Source: Aquificaceae bacterium
Lineage (GTDB): Bacteria; Aquificota; Aquificia; Aquificales; Aquificaceae
Direction: 5' to 3'
Assembly (NCBI GenBank): GCA_037481935.1
Contig: JBBFKQ010000001.1
Coordinates: 18,741 to 82,740 of the forward strand
DNA: 64,000 nucleotides
Part shown: in pieces, positions 46,502 through 55,387 of the stretch
Layout of the letters: every line of letters begins with the position of its first letter
How positions within the stretch are numbered: position 1 is the first letter of the stretch
Position numbers and translations under genes: made by a program
Notes under the pieces: model-generated
The model's input: the letters and a program-made list of their open reading frames with translations, nothing else
What the model was told of the DNA's origin: nothing
Databases searched by the model: none

Positions 46502-47797
46502 ATGCTCAAGCTCAACAGGGCAAAAACTGCAAAAGGAGAGCTGAGAGTCCCTTCCGACAAGTCCATATCCCACAGGGCTGTGATACTCTCTGCACTGGCA
46601 GAGGGCGAAAGCTACATAAGAGAGTGGCTCCCTTCCGAAGACACTAAGGCAACCCTCAAGATTGTTCAGAGCCTTGGCGTGGAGGTAAAGAGAAGGGGCA
46701 GGAACCTAAGGGTGGTGGGAAAGAACTTCCACTTCTGTGAGCCTGCTGATGTGCTGGACGCCAGAAACTCCGGCACCACAGCAAGGCTTATGATGGGAAT
46801 GCTTTCAACTCAGCCTTTCTTCAGCGTAATAACGGGAGATGAGAGCCTCAGAGGCAGACCCATGCTGAGGGTTGTAGAGCCTCTCAGGCAGATGGGGGCC
46901 TTCCTTGACGGAAGAGAGAGTGGAAACAGACTGCCTGTATGCATAAGGGGTGGTCAGCTCAGAGGCATTTCCTTCTTTAACAAGAAGGCGTCCGCTCAGG
47001 TAAAGTCCGCCCTGCTTCTTGCAGGACTCAGAGCTGAAGGCTATACGGAGGTGGTTGAGCCAGTCCTCTCAAGGGACCACACGGAGAGAATGCTCAGAGC
47101 CTTTGGAGTGGAAGTCCTGCAGATGGAGGGTGAAAAGGGCCATGTGGCAAAGCTGAAAGGAGGTCAGAAGCTCACAGCCACAGAGGTTTTCTGTCCTTCA
47201 GACCCATCCTCCGCCAGCTTCTTTGTGGCTTTTGGCACCCTGCTGGAAGGCTCAGAGCTACTTCTGAAAGATGTGCTGGTAAATCCCACAAGGGATGGCT
47301 TTTTCAGAAAGCTCAGGCAGATGGGGGCAGACATAAGATACGAAAACATGAGAGAAATCTCGGGTGAACCCATAGCGGATGTTTATGTGCAATACAGGGG
47401 AAGGCTCAGGGGCACGCATGTGTCTGCGGAGGAAGTGCCCTCAATGATTGACGAACTTCCAATACTTGCTGTTGTCATGGCTCTGGCAGAGGGCAGGTCT
47501 TCCGTGAGGGGTGCTCAGGAGCTCCGTGTCAAAGAGAGCGACCGCATAAAGGCTGTGGTGGAAAACCTCAGAGCCATGGGAGCCATAGTAGAAGAATACG
47601 AGGATGGTTTTGAGATTGAAGGCGTTGAAGTGCTCAGGGGTGCGGTCATAAAAACCTACTCAGACCACAGAATAGCCATGGCTTTCTCTGTTGCAGGGCT
47701 TGTGGCAGAGGGAGAGACACTGATTGACAATCCAGAGTGCGTTGCTGTATCTTATCCAGCCTTCTACAGGCACCTTGACTATATTTTAAAGGGATGA
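46502..47797 (+). CDS. aroA: 3-phosphoshikimate 1-carboxyvinyltransferase (EPSP synthase)
   Basis: Sixth step of the shikimate pathway. 431 residues with PSDKSISHRAVILSALAEG, LDARNSGTTARLM and the PEP-site segment RVKESDRIKAV. The inner residues (GNSGT versus ARNSGTTA) indicate a class with Ala at the glyphosate-relevant position, comparable to class II enzymes. The stop overlaps the coiled-coil gene by 4 bp. Confidence 0.95.
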   Translation: MLKLNRAKTAKGELRVPSDKSISHRAVILSALAEGESYIREWLPSEDTKATLKIVQSLGVEVKRRGRNLRVVGKNFHFCEPADVLDARNSGTTARLMMGMLSTQPFFSVITGDESLRGRPMLRVVEPLRQMGAFLDGRESGNRLPVCIRGGQLRGISFFNKKASAQVKSALLLAGLRAEGYTEVVEPVLSRDHTERMLRAFGVEVLQMEGEKGHVAKLKGGQKLTATEVFCPSDPSSASFFVAFGTLLEGSELLLKDVLVNPTRDGFFRKLRQMGADIRYENMREISGEPIADVYVQYRGRLRGTHVSAEEVPSMIDELPILAVVMALAEGRSSVRGAQELRVKESDRIKAVVENLRAMGAIVEEYEDGFEIEGVEVLRGAVIKTYSDHRIAMAFSVAGLVAEGETLIDNPECVAVSYPAFYRHLDYILKG

Positions 47798-48756
47798 GAG
47801 TGGATGACCTTCTTCTCAGAATGCGAGCGGTCTTTACTCCAGAGCAAGTGGAGGTGCTCACTGAACTTATCAAGTTTATGGACCAGCTTGTGAAAGCCAC
47901 AGACTTTCTTGAAGTAAAAGAGGCAATAAATTCCCTCACAGATGTGGTGAGAGAACTTGCTCTTACTCAGAAGAAAACAGAAGAGGAGCTGAGGGAGCTG
48001 AAAGAGGTTCAGAAGATAACCGAGCAGAAGGTGGCAGAACTTGCAGAGGCTCAGAAAAGAACTGAAGAGGAGCTCAAAAGGCTCTCAGAAGCTCAGAAGA
48101 TAACTGAGCAGAAGGTAGCAGAACTTGCAGAGGCTCAGAAAAGAACTGAAGAGGAGCTCAAAAGGCTCTCAGAAGCTCAGAAGATAACTGAGCAGAAGGT
48201 GGCAGAACTTGCAGAGGCTCAGAAAAGAACTGAAGAGGAGCTGAGAGAATACAAGAAAATCACAGAGCAGAGGTTTGCGGAGCTGGCTTCTGAAGTTAGA
48301 AAAACGCAGGAAATACTCCAGGATATGCTGATAGCTCAAAGGGAAATGAACAAAAAACTCGGTGGTATAGACCAGACTATGGGGTATATGCTTGAGAACG
48401 AGGCCTACAGGCATCTACCTGCCTACCTTGAGAAGCACCTGGGAATAAAAGTGATAAGTCGCATCATAAGAGAAGAAATTGGCGGAAAAGAGATAAACCT
48501 TCTGGCGGAAGGTGTGCGTAATGGCACTAAGGTGTTGATAGTGGGTGAAGCAAAAAGCAGGCTATCTATAGGACCAGAAAGAGCAAGAGATGTATTTGAA
48601 GAAGTGGAGGACAAAATAAGGACAGTGCTTGAAAGATTTGTGGAATACACTCCAGAGCAAGTATTGCCAGTTATTGTGACTCACTTTGCCAGCAAAGCCT
48701 TTCTGGAAGAGGCTCAGAAGCAGGGATACATAGTTGTTCAGAGTTTTGAATGGTGA
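47794..48756 (+). CDS. Coiled-coil protein with a C-terminal PD-(D/E)XK-like domain
   Basis: 320 residues. An N-terminal helical part (1-70) leads into a rod of 28-residue repeats (72-155, consensus AQKITEQKVAELAEAQKRTE plus EELKRLSE; four heptads each). From about residue 195 there is a restriction-endonuclease-like domain: ENEAYRHLPAYL, EINLLAEG and GEAKS (Glu252, Lys254). The usual acidic residue before the ExK strand is Asn235 here, so catalysis is doubtful. Such coiled-coil/nuclease-like ORFs recur in thermophiles without known function. Confidence 0.82.
   Translation: MRVDDLLLRMRAVFTPEQVEVLTELIKFMDQLVKATDFLEVKEAINSLTDVVRELALTQKKTEEELRELKEVQKITEQKVAELAEAQKRTEEELKRLSEAQKITEQKVAELAEAQKRTEEELKRLSEAQKITEQKVAELAEAQKRTEEELREYKKITEQRFAELASEVRKTQEILQDMLIAQREMNKKLGGIDQTMGYMLENEAYRHLPAYLEKHLGIKVISRIIREEIGGKEINLLAEGVRNGTKVLIVGEAKSRLSIGPERARDVFEEVEDKIRTVLERFVEYTPEQVLPVIVTHFASKAFLEEAQKQGYIVVQSFEW
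48007..48258 (+). repeat. Three 84-bp in-frame tandem repeats
   Basis: Three 28-codon units encode residues 72-155 of the coiled-coil protein and are nearly identical in DNA sequence. Each unit is itself two related 14-residue halves. Copy number may vary between strains. Confidence 0.85.
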
Positions 48757-49235
48757 TTAGAAAGGCAAGGCTCAAGGACACTTCCGAGATTTATAACCTT
48801 ATAAACCATTATGCCAAAAGTGGCATACTTCTTCCCAGAAGTCTCAACTCCATATACGAAAACATCAGAGATTTCTGGGTGTATGAGATGGACGGAAAGG
48901 TGGTGGGATGTGCAGCGCTTCATGTGGTCTGGGAGGACCTTGCAGAAATTAAGAGCCTTGCTGTGAGTGAAGATTACAGAGGCCTGGGTATAGGAACCAT
49001 GCTTGTGGAGGCATGTCTGAAGGAAGCTGAAGAGCTTGGGGTAAAAAGGGTCTTTGTGCTTACTTATGCCCAGAGTTTCTTCTCAAAGCTAAGCTTTGAG
49101 GAAGTGGAGAAGATAAAACTACCTCACAAGGTCTGGGGCGAGTGCATAAACTGCGTCAAGTTTCCCTCCTGCGATGAAGTTGCCATGTGGGTTGACCTTG
49201 AAAAAGTTGCCTTTAAACATGACGCCAAAGTTTAG
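48750..49235 (+). CDS. GNAT N-acetyltransferase, short ArgA-like
   Basis: 161 residues. Typical GNAT core with the acetyl-CoA loop VSEDYRGLGIGTMLVEACL and a C-terminal KVWGECINCVKFPSCDE segment, which is characteristic of stand-alone N-acetylglutamate synthases. It probably supplies N-acetylglutamate for arginine synthesis, but other amino acid substrates are possible. Overlaps the upstream gene by 7 bp and polA by 17 bp. Confidence 0.8.
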   Translation: MVIRKARLKDTSEIYNLINHYAKSGILLPRSLNSIYENIRDFWVYEMDGKVVGCAALHVVWEDLAEIKSLAVSEDYRGLGIGTMLVEACLKEAEELGVKRVFVLTYAQSFFSKLSFEEVEKIKLPHKVWGECINCVKFPSCDEVAMWVDLEKVAFKHDAKV

Positions 49236-50952
49236 CTACATAACTTCAAGGGAAAGGCTGAGTAGCGTATACGAGCAACTCAGGGAGGAAAGATACCTCT
49301 TCCTTGATACTGAAGTCTCTGGTGACCAGATAAGGTTAGTTCAGGTTGGGGGAAAGGATGAAATATTCATACTGGACCTCTTTGACCTGGGTGAGGAGGG
49401 TATTCTTTTTCTGAAAAGACTACTTTCTGGCAGAGGTATAGTTGGCCACAATCTGAAGTTTGACCTCAAATACCTGTATGCTTATGGGATAGAGCCCTAC
49501 GCTGTCTTTGATACCATGATAGCCAGTCAGCTCCTCGGCGATACGGACAAGCACTCCCTCCAGAAGGTTGCCATGCATTATCTTGGGCAGGTTCTGGACA
49601 AAGGCCTTCAGGCATCCAACTGGGGGCAGCCCTTTCTGGGAAGAGAACAGCTTGAGTATGCAGCGCTGGATGTAAAGGTGGTCAGAGAGCTTTTCCATAT
49701 TTTCCTTGATAAGCTCAACGAGCATCCTCACAGGGAGGAGGTTCTTTTAAAAACCAGAACCTCAAAGGTTTTTGGACTTCTTAACCCGGTCGCCATAGTG
49801 GAGATGGCCTTTGTGCAGGAGACTGCAAAGCTGGAGCTGAAGGGCATACCTGTGGATAGGGAGGAGTTGGAAAGAAAGCTGAGAGAACAGGAAAAACTCC
49901 TTCAGAAAAAGGTCATGGACTTTATGTTCCGCTACAGAGCAGACCCCATGTCCCCAAAGCAGGTGGGAGAGCTTCTCACAAAAAAGTTTGGTCTTGACCT
50001 GCCAAAAACAGAAAAGGGGAACGTCTCAACAGACGATAAAGTTCTTGCAGAGCATTCACTTCACCCTGCAGTTTCTGAACTTCTTGAGATAAGAGGATTA
50101 AAAAAGACCATAGAAAAGCTTCAGGAAATCAGAGATAAACTCAGAGGAAACAGAGTTTATCCAGAGTTCAAGCAGATTGGTGCCATAACTGGAAGGATGG
50201 CAAGCATGAACCCAAACGTGCAGAACATACCAAGAAACCTCAGAAGCATATTTAAAGCAGAAGAAGGAAAAACCTTTGTAATAGCAGACTTCTCCCAGAT
50301 AGAGCTCAAAATCGCAAGCGAGTATGTGGGAGAAGAGAAGATGATTCAGGCTTTTCTGCAGGGTAGAGACCTCCACAGGTATACCGCAAGCGTATTTCTG
50401 GGAAAAGCTGAAGAAGATATAACAAAAGAAGAGCGTCAGCTTGCGAAGGCTGTGAACTTCGGGCTCATATACGGCATATCTGCAAAAGGTCTTGTGGAGT
50501 ATGCAAAAACCTACGGAGTGGACCTCTCCCCTGAATCTGCACAGAAAATAAGGGATAGCTTTTTCAACTATTACACCTCCATAAGGGCATGGCACGAAAG
50601 AGTAAAAAAGGAACTCAGAGAGTTCAAAGAATCAAGGGGGCATACCCTTCTTGGAAGACCATACATTGCCCATACTTTCCCTGATGCGGTGAACTACCCT
50701 ATACAGGGGACGGGTGCAGACCTTCTAAAGCTCTCGGTGCTCATGTTTGATGCGGAGGCAAGAAGGGAAAACCTGAAAGCCAGTGTGGTCAACCTGGTTC
50801 ACGACGAAGTGCTCGTTGAGTGTGAAGAAACTCAAGCAGAGAAGGTGAAAGAAGTTCTTGAGAGAACCATGAAGCATGCAGGCAGGATAGTTCTAAAGCA
50901 AGTTCCGGTGGAGGTTGAGGTTTTTGTAAACAAAAGATGGGAGAAGGATTAA
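49219..50952 (+). CDS. polA: Family A DNA polymerase, Aquificae type without 5' nuclease domain
   Basis: 577 residues, against about 900 for typical Pol I. N-terminal 3'-5' exonuclease with FLDTEVSG (Asp/Glu), GHNLKFDLKYL and YAALDVKVV; polymerase domain with motif A VIADFSQIELKIAS, motif B RQLAKAVNFGLIYGIS and motif C LVHDEVLVE. The 5' nuclease domain is absent. This compact type is reported to be shared by Aquificae, thermophilic viruses and apicoplast polymerases. The start at 49219 overlaps the acetyltransferase by 17 bp; a frame to 49174 is less likely. Confidence 0.95.
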   Translation: MTPKFSYITSRERLSSVYEQLREERYLFLDTEVSGDQIRLVQVGGKDEIFILDLFDLGEEGILFLKRLLSGRGIVGHNLKFDLKYLYAYGIEPYAVFDTMIASQLLGDTDKHSLQKVAMHYLGQVLDKGLQASNWGQPFLGREQLEYAALDVKVVRELFHIFLDKLNEHPHREEVLLKTRTSKVFGLLNPVAIVEMAFVQETAKLELKGIPVDREELERKLREQEKLLQKKVMDFMFRYRADPMSPKQVGELLTKKFGLDLPKTEKGNVSTDDKVLAEHSLHPAVSELLEIRGLKKTIEKLQEIRDKLRGNRVYPEFKQIGAITGRMASMNPNVQNIPRNLRSIFKAEEGKTFVIADFSQIELKIASEYVGEEKMIQAFLQGRDLHRYTASVFLGKAEEDITKEERQLAKAVNFGLIYGISAKGLVEYAKTYGVDLSPESAQKIRDSFFNYYTSIRAWHERVKKELREFKESRGHTLLGRPYIAHTFPDAVNYPIQGTGADLLKLSVLMFDAEARRENLKASVVNLVHDEVLVECEETQAEKVKEVLERTMKHAGRIVLKQVPVEVEVFVNKRWEKD

Positions 50953-50962
50953 ATTATTAAGC

Positions 50963-51625
50963 ATGGGGAGGCTGTGGGTTCTCTTAGGAATTTTAATCTT
51001 CTCCTGCGGTCCAAAGCTGAGCACGCTGGAAGAATACGAGAAGAAAAACCCATACCCCGCCGGTGAAGAGAGGCTCCAGTATGCTTCAAAAGGAAGCCTT
51101 ATGCCCAGAAATGGCTATCAGGACCTATACTCAGAGAGGAGGGCCTCAAGGGTTGGAGACTTAATATTCCTTCAGGTGGTGGAAAGCATAAACGCAGTGG
51201 AGAGTGTCTCAAACCAGACTCAGAGGTCTTCAGCCTTTCAGCAGGGAATAAGCTCCTTCTTCGGGCTTTCTCAGAATACCCTTACAGACATAGGAGGTCA
51301 GGGCTCTGGGCAGATAAACACAAAGGGCTCAGGCAAAGTGCAGCAGACAGGTGTTCTGACCACAAAGCTCGCCGGAAGGGTGATGAAAGTTTATCCTAAC
51401 GGCACCATGCTTGTGGAGGCGAAGAAAGAAATAATCATGAACAAGGCACAGAGAGAGGTGGTCCTCAGGGGCATAGTCAGACCTGAAGATATAGACAGCA
51501 CCAACACTGTCTCCAGCGACAGAATAGCAAACCTTGAAGTTTTTATAGATGGAAAGGGTTTTCTGGCTGACGGAGGTAGCCCCGGATGGTTTGCAAGAAT
51601 ACTTGCAAAGGTTTTGCCCTTCTGA
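50963..51625 (+). CDS. flgH: Flagellar L-ring lipoprotein
   Basis: Outer membrane ring of the flagellar basal body. The 220 residues include a lipoprotein signal MGRLWVLLGILIFSCGPK with lipobox Cys15. The conserved VGDLIFLQVVESINAVE and NGTMLVEAKKEI...LRGIVRPEDID segments identify FlgH. It is the only flagellar pair in this window (with flgI). TAAATT, including the polA stop, lies 7 nt before the ATG and no ribosome-binding site is present. Confidence 0.93.
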   Translation: MGRLWVLLGILIFSCGPKLSTLEEYEKKNPYPAGEERLQYASKGSLMPRNGYQDLYSERRASRVGDLIFLQVVESINAVESVSNQTQRSSAFQQGISSFFGLSQNTLTDIGGQGSGQINTKGSGKVQQTGVLTTKLAGRVMKVYPNGTMLVEAKKEIIMNKAQREVVLRGIVRPEDIDSTNTVSSDRIANLEVFIDGKGFLADGGSPGWFARILAKVLPF

Positions 51626-52671
51626 TGCTTCTTTTTTCTCTTAGCTTTGCCACACGCATAGGAGATGTGGCCACCATAGAGGGAAACAGAAGTAACTATC
51701 TTGTGGGCTACGGTCTTGTGGTGGGTCTTAGAGGAACTGGTGATGGAAAGAGCACCCTCTTCACAGTAAGAAGTATAGCCAACATGCTGAGCAGAATGGG
51801 TATTGTGGTGGACCCCAGACGCATGACCACAAAGAACGTGGCCGCAGTGATGGTCACCGCCAAGCTTCCACCCTATGCAAAGCCAGGAATGGCTATGGAC
51901 GTGGAGGTCTCTTCCATAGGTGATGCAAAAAGTCTTGAGGGTGGCACTCTCCTGCTTACTCCACTGAAGGGTCCAGACGGCGAAGTATACGCCCTTGCGC
52001 AAGGGCAGGTAATCGTGGGGGGCTACGAAGCAAGGGGAAGAGGAGCTCAGCAGATAAAAAACACGCCCACAGTGGGGAGAATACCAAACGGGGCTATCGT
52101 AGAAAGGGAGCTGCCCCTTCAAGGGATGCCAGAGGAGCTCAACATCTATCTGGACAACCCCAGCTTTTCCATGGCAAGGCTAATTCAGGACAGGATAAAC
52201 GCAGAATTTGGCATGCAGGTTGCTCAGGCACTTGACGCAGGCACAGTCAGACTGAGAATCCCCGCCGGCGTTAACCCTGTTGACTTTCTCGCAAGGGTTG
52301 AGGACATAAATATAGATGTGCCTTCTGTGGCAAGGGTTGTTATAGACGGCAGGACCGGGACGGTTCTGCTTGGTGGTGATGTGACCATAAACCCCGTGTC
52401 CGTGGCTGTGGGGAGCCTTACAGTCACTATAAGGGAAACACCGGAAGTGGTCCAGCCCCCACCCCTATCGCCAGGAGAGACAAGGGTCGTTCCCAGAACG
52501 GAGCTGAAAGTTCAGGAAAAAGAGGCAAGGCTTCTCGAGCTCAGAGGTGCCAGTGTTTCACAGCTTGTGGAGTCTCTAAACAGAATAGGTGCAACGCCAA
52601 GGGAGATAATCTCCGTCCTTCAGGCAATAAAGGCTGCAGGAGCTCTAAGGGCAAAGCTGGAAGTGCTCTAA
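51586..52671 (+). CDS. flgI: Flagellar P-ring protein
   Basis: 361 residues: signal peptide MVCKNTCKGFALLMLLFSLSFA, then the FlgI body (RIGDVATIEGNRSNYLVGYGLVVGLRGTGD, NVAAVMVTAKLP). I chose the start at 51586 because GGAGGT lies 8 nt upstream and the n-region is positively charged; a second ATG at 51624, overlapping the flgH stop, would lose the charged n-region. The chosen start gives a 40-bp overlap with flgH. Its 3' end overlaps rnr by 4 bp. Confidence 0.93.
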   Translation: MVCKNTCKGFALLMLLFSLSFATRIGDVATIEGNRSNYLVGYGLVVGLRGTGDGKSTLFTVRSIANMLSRMGIVVDPRRMTTKNVAAVMVTAKLPPYAKPGMAMDVEVSSIGDAKSLEGGTLLLTPLKGPDGEVYALAQGQVIVGGYEARGRGAQQIKNTPTVGRIPNGAIVERELPLQGMPEELNIYLDNPSFSMARLIQDRINAEFGMQVAQALDAGTVRLRIPAGVNPVDFLARVEDINIDVPSVARVVIDGRTGTVLLGGDVTINPVSVAVGSLTVTIRETPEVVQPPPLSPGETRVVPRTELKVQEKEARLLELRGASVSQLVESLNRIGATPREIISVLQAIKAAGALRAKLEVL

Positions 52672-54752
52672 AGGAGCTGAAGCTCAAGCCTTGCCCTTTC
52701 CTCGTCCACACCCACCACTGTGACCTTTACCCTGTCACCCAGCCTGAAAACTTTACCACTGCTCACTCCCACAAGCCTGTGAGCGGGTTCATCGTAAATA
52801 TACTGGTCTTCCTTCAAGCTCGTTATGCTCACAAGCCCTTCCACAAGATACTCCTGAATCTCTACAAAGATACCAAAGGAAGTCACGCCGGTTATTATTC
52901 CCTCAAACTCTTCACCTATGTGGGCTTTCATAAAGCGAGCTTTGAGTCTGTCTATTGCCTCCCTTTCCACATCCTCTGCAAGCCTTTCCTGCTGTGAGAG
53001 GTGCATGCCAGCCATTTCAAGGTATCCAACTGTTTTTTCGAAGTCTATATCCTCACCTCTGAGAGCCTTCTTCAGAAGCCTGTGAACTATGAGGTCAGGA
53101 TACCTTCTTATTGGTGAAGTAAAGTGGGCATAGTGTTCAGAGGCGAGGCCGAAGTGTCCCAGATTGTGGGGCGAATAGTGGGCCCTTTTCATGCTTCTTA
53201 AGGTAAGAAACCTCACCAGATTTTCCTCAGGTCTTCCCTCAAAGTCCTCTATTATCTTCTGGAAAAACTTGGGGCTCAGAGAGGGCTTTTTAACCTTGTA
53301 GCCAAGCCCCGCAAGAATCTCAAGCAGATTCTCCACCTTCTGAGGGTCTGGCTTTTCGTGAACCCTGTAAAGACAGGGATAGCCTGCCCTTTCAAGGTGC
53401 ATGGCAACCGTCTCGTTGGCAGACACCATAAACTGCTCTATTATCCTGTGGGCAACATGTCTTTCATAGGGCATAAGGGCAACAGGCTCCCCATATTCGT
53501 CCACGATGAGCTCCGCCTCTGGCAGGTCAAAGTCTATGCTCCCCCTCTCCCATCTTACCTTTGAAAGTATCCTGTAAAGGTTTTCCATAAGCCTGAGAGG
53601 TTCCACCAGCTGTGGATACCTGTTCTCAAGAGCCGGGTCGCCCACAATAAGCATAAGGGCTTCCCTATAGGTGAGCCTTGCCTTGCTCCTTATTACGCTT
53701 TCATATATATCATACTCTAAGAGCCTTCCCCCCTCATCAAAGAGCATCTCGCAGGTAAAAGCCAGCCTGTCCTCGTAAGGTTTAAGACTGCACAGGTCTC
53801 CTGCAAGCCTCTCTGGAAGCATGTGAAGTGCCCTGTCTGGCAGATAAAAGGTAAAACCTCTTTTAAATGCTTCCTTGTCCGTTGCAGACCCCTCCTGCAC
53901 AAAATGAGAAACATCTGCTATATGAACCCAGAGTCTGTAACCTTCTGGAGACTTTTCTATTGCTACCGCATCGTCAAAGTCCTTTGCCTTCTCTGGGTCT
54001 ATGGTAAAGCACAGCTGGTCTCTCAGGTCTTTCCTTCTTTTAAGTTCTCTTTTGAAGTCTACCCCCATACCACCCACTTCTCTGAGCACTTCCTCAGGGT
54101 ATGAGATGGGCAAGTCATACTTTCTTATGAGCACATCTATGATAAGGTTCCTCTCTTCCGGATGTCCAAGCACCTCCCTTATCCTGCCCACAGCAGGACC
54201 TTCCTTTGTGGGAAATTTTTTTATCTCCACCACCACAAGTGTCCCATCCCTAAGGTCACCGCATGCGTTTCCCTCAAGGATTATGGTCTGATGCTGATTT
54301 TCATCCACAGGCAGGGCAAGGCAGGATTTTTTCTTCTTCTGAAGCTTGCAGACTATCTCCTTTTTTGCCCTTTTTAAAACCCTGAGAACCCTCACTTCCT
54401 TCTTTCCTCTGTATTCAACCACCCTGGCTCTCACCACATCCCCGCCGAAGAGCCTCGCCATCTCAAAAGGGGGTATGTATATGTCCTTTCTGCCCTCCCC
54501 AATCTGCAGAAAGCCAAAGCCAGCAGGATAGGGTATTACCCTGCCGCTAACTATCTCCTCTTCAGCACAGAAATACTTACCCTTTTGCAGACTCACCTTG
54601 CCTGACTTTCTGAGAGCCTTCAAGGTTTTCTTGAGAGCCTTTCTTCCCTTCTGGTCTAGCCCAAGCTGTCTGGCTATCTCTTCAAAGCTAAGGGGCTTCT
54701 TGCTGCCCTTGAGCAGGTTTAGAGTTAACTCTTCTATGGAAACCCCTTCCAT
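52668..54752 (-). CDS. rnr: Ribonuclease R
   Basis: 3'-5' exoribonuclease of the RNB family, 694 residues from this start. N-terminal winged-helix (TLNLLKGSKKPLSFEEIARQL), cold-shock domains, RNB catalytic core with TIDPEKAKDFDDAVAIE (metal-binding Asp residues), and a C-terminal S1 domain (GEEFEGIITGVTSFGIFVEI). A start six codons earlier (54770) is possible but would share its ATG with the divergent gene. The start at 54752 leaves a 16-bp gap, with an A/T -10-like block 7 nt upstream. Confidence 0.92.
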   Translation of the reverse strand: MEGVSIEELTLNLLKGSKKPLSFEEIARQLGLDQKGRKALKKTLKALRKSGKVSLQKGKYFCAEEEIVSGRVIPYPAGFGFLQIGEGRKDIYIPPFEMARLFGGDVVRARVVEYRGKKEVRVLRVLKRAKKEIVCKLQKKKKSCLALPVDENQHQTIILEGNACGDLRDGTLVVVEIKKFPTKEGPAVGRIREVLGHPEERNLIIDVLIRKYDLPISYPEEVLREVGGMGVDFKRELKRRKDLRDQLCFTIDPEKAKDFDDAVAIEKSPEGYRLWVHIADVSHFVQEGSATDKEAFKRGFTFYLPDRALHMLPERLAGDLCSLKPYEDRLAFTCEMLFDEGGRLLEYDIYESVIRSKARLTYREALMLIVGDPALENRYPQLVEPLRLMENLYRILSKVRWERGSIDFDLPEAELIVDEYGEPVALMPYERHVAHRIIEQFMVSANETVAMHLERAGYPCLYRVHEKPDPQKVENLLEILAGLGYKVKKPSLSPKFFQKIIEDFEGRPEENLVRFLTLRSMKRAHYSPHNLGHFGLASEHYAHFTSPIRRYPDLIVHRLLKKALRGEDIDFEKTVGYLEMAGMHLSQQERLAEDVEREAIDRLKARFMKAHIGEEFEGIITGVTSFGIFVEIQEYLVEGLVSITSLKEDQYIYDEPAHRLVGVSSGKVFRLGDRVKVTVVGVDEERARLELQLL

Positions 54753-54754
54753 TG

Positions 54755-54765
54755 TAAAATATTTA
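54755..54765. promoter_or_regulatory. Overlapping divergent -10 elements (rnr / 101-residue protein)
   Basis: Plus TAAAAT (54755-54760) ends 8 nt before the ATG at 54769; minus TAAATA (54765-54760) ends 7 nt before the proposed rnr ATG at 54752. Neither gene has a Shine-Dalgarno sequence. The plus -10 is the stronger of the two. Confidence 0.45.
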
Positions 54766-54768
54766 ACC

Positions 54769-55074
54769 ATGAAAGACTGGAAAAATTACAGTGCAAAAAT
54801 CGAAGAGCTTAGAAAAGCCCTTGAAGAAAGCCTGAGCGGTCTTGATGTGGAGTATGAACTTAAAACTCCCGAAGACCCAGACTTTGATACCCGTTTTAGA
54901 GTGCCCTACGTGCTTCTGAGGTATTACACCGATGAAGAGCATGCACACGAGAGAAAGATAGAGCTCTTTGAGTATTACTTTGAGGCACCTGCTGAAGAGA
55001 CCGCAAAGCTAATAAAGGATATGGTAGAGGAGTTTCTTATGGAGATAGACCAGAGCGAATACGGTGGTGGTTGA
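54769..55074 (+). CDS. Small acidic protein of unknown function
   Basis: 101 residues beginning MKDWKNYSAKIEELRKALEE; helix, then beta strands (VEYELKTPEDPDFDTRFRVP, VLLRYYTDEEHAHERKIELF), then a helix. No family recognised. The open frame extends back to 54598, but that part is antisense to rnr and has no start signal. It lies 40 bp upstream of rpsO. Confidence 0.75.
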   Translation: MKDWKNYSAKIEELRKALEESLSGLDVEYELKTPEDPDFDTRFRVPYVLLRYYTDEEHAHERKIELFEYYFEAPAEETAKLIKDMVEEFLMEIDQSEYGGG

Positions 55075-55076
55075 GA

Positions 55077-55082
55077 TATAAT
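55077..55082 (+). promoter_or_regulatory. -10 element for rpsO-pnp
   Basis: TATAAT between the small acidic gene and rpsO. The predicted start near 55089 gives a 25-nt leader with AGGAGG. The -35 region is weak. This is a leadered start, in contrast to many others in the window. Confidence 0.55.
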
Positions 55083-55114
55083 AATAAATTTTGAAGAAAC
55101 CCAGGAGGAAAAAG

Positions 55115-55387
55115 ATGGCATTACCAAAGGCATTAAAGGAAGAGGTCATAAGAAGCTTTCAGAGGCATGAGAAGGACACAGGCTCACCCGAAGTGCAGAT
55201 AGCCATACTAACCGAGCGCATAAACAAGCTTACTGAGCATATGAAAAAGCACAAAAAGGATGTGCATTCAAGACGTGGCCTTATAGCACTCATACATGCA
55301 AGGAGAAAACATCTTGAATACCTTAAAGAAAGAGATTACAGGAAATACCTGGAGGTAGTAGAAAGACTTGGGCTGAAGGTAAGATGA
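55115..55387 (+). CDS. rpsO: 30S ribosomal protein S15
   Basis: 90 residues, the standard length. Conserved [22 protein letters not shown] and [20 protein letters not shown] contact the 16S rRNA three-way junction. The start at 55115 has AGGAGG 6 nt upstream; an upstream TTG frame is rejected. The stop overlaps pnp (ATGA), conserving the rpsO-pnp pairing of E. coli. Confidence 0.97.
   Translation: MALPKALKEEVIRSFQRHEKDTGSPEVQIAILTERINKLTEHMKKHKKDVHSRRGLIALIHARRKHLEYLKERDYRKYLEVVERLGLKVR

Noticed and set aside
48007-48258. CRISPR-like repeated DNA
   Set aside because: The 84-bp units are contiguous, in frame and encode heptad coiled coil; there are no spacers.
54598-54768. Longer N-terminus for the 101-aa protein
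   Set aside because: Antisense to rnr without a start signal; the ATG at 54769 follows a good -10.
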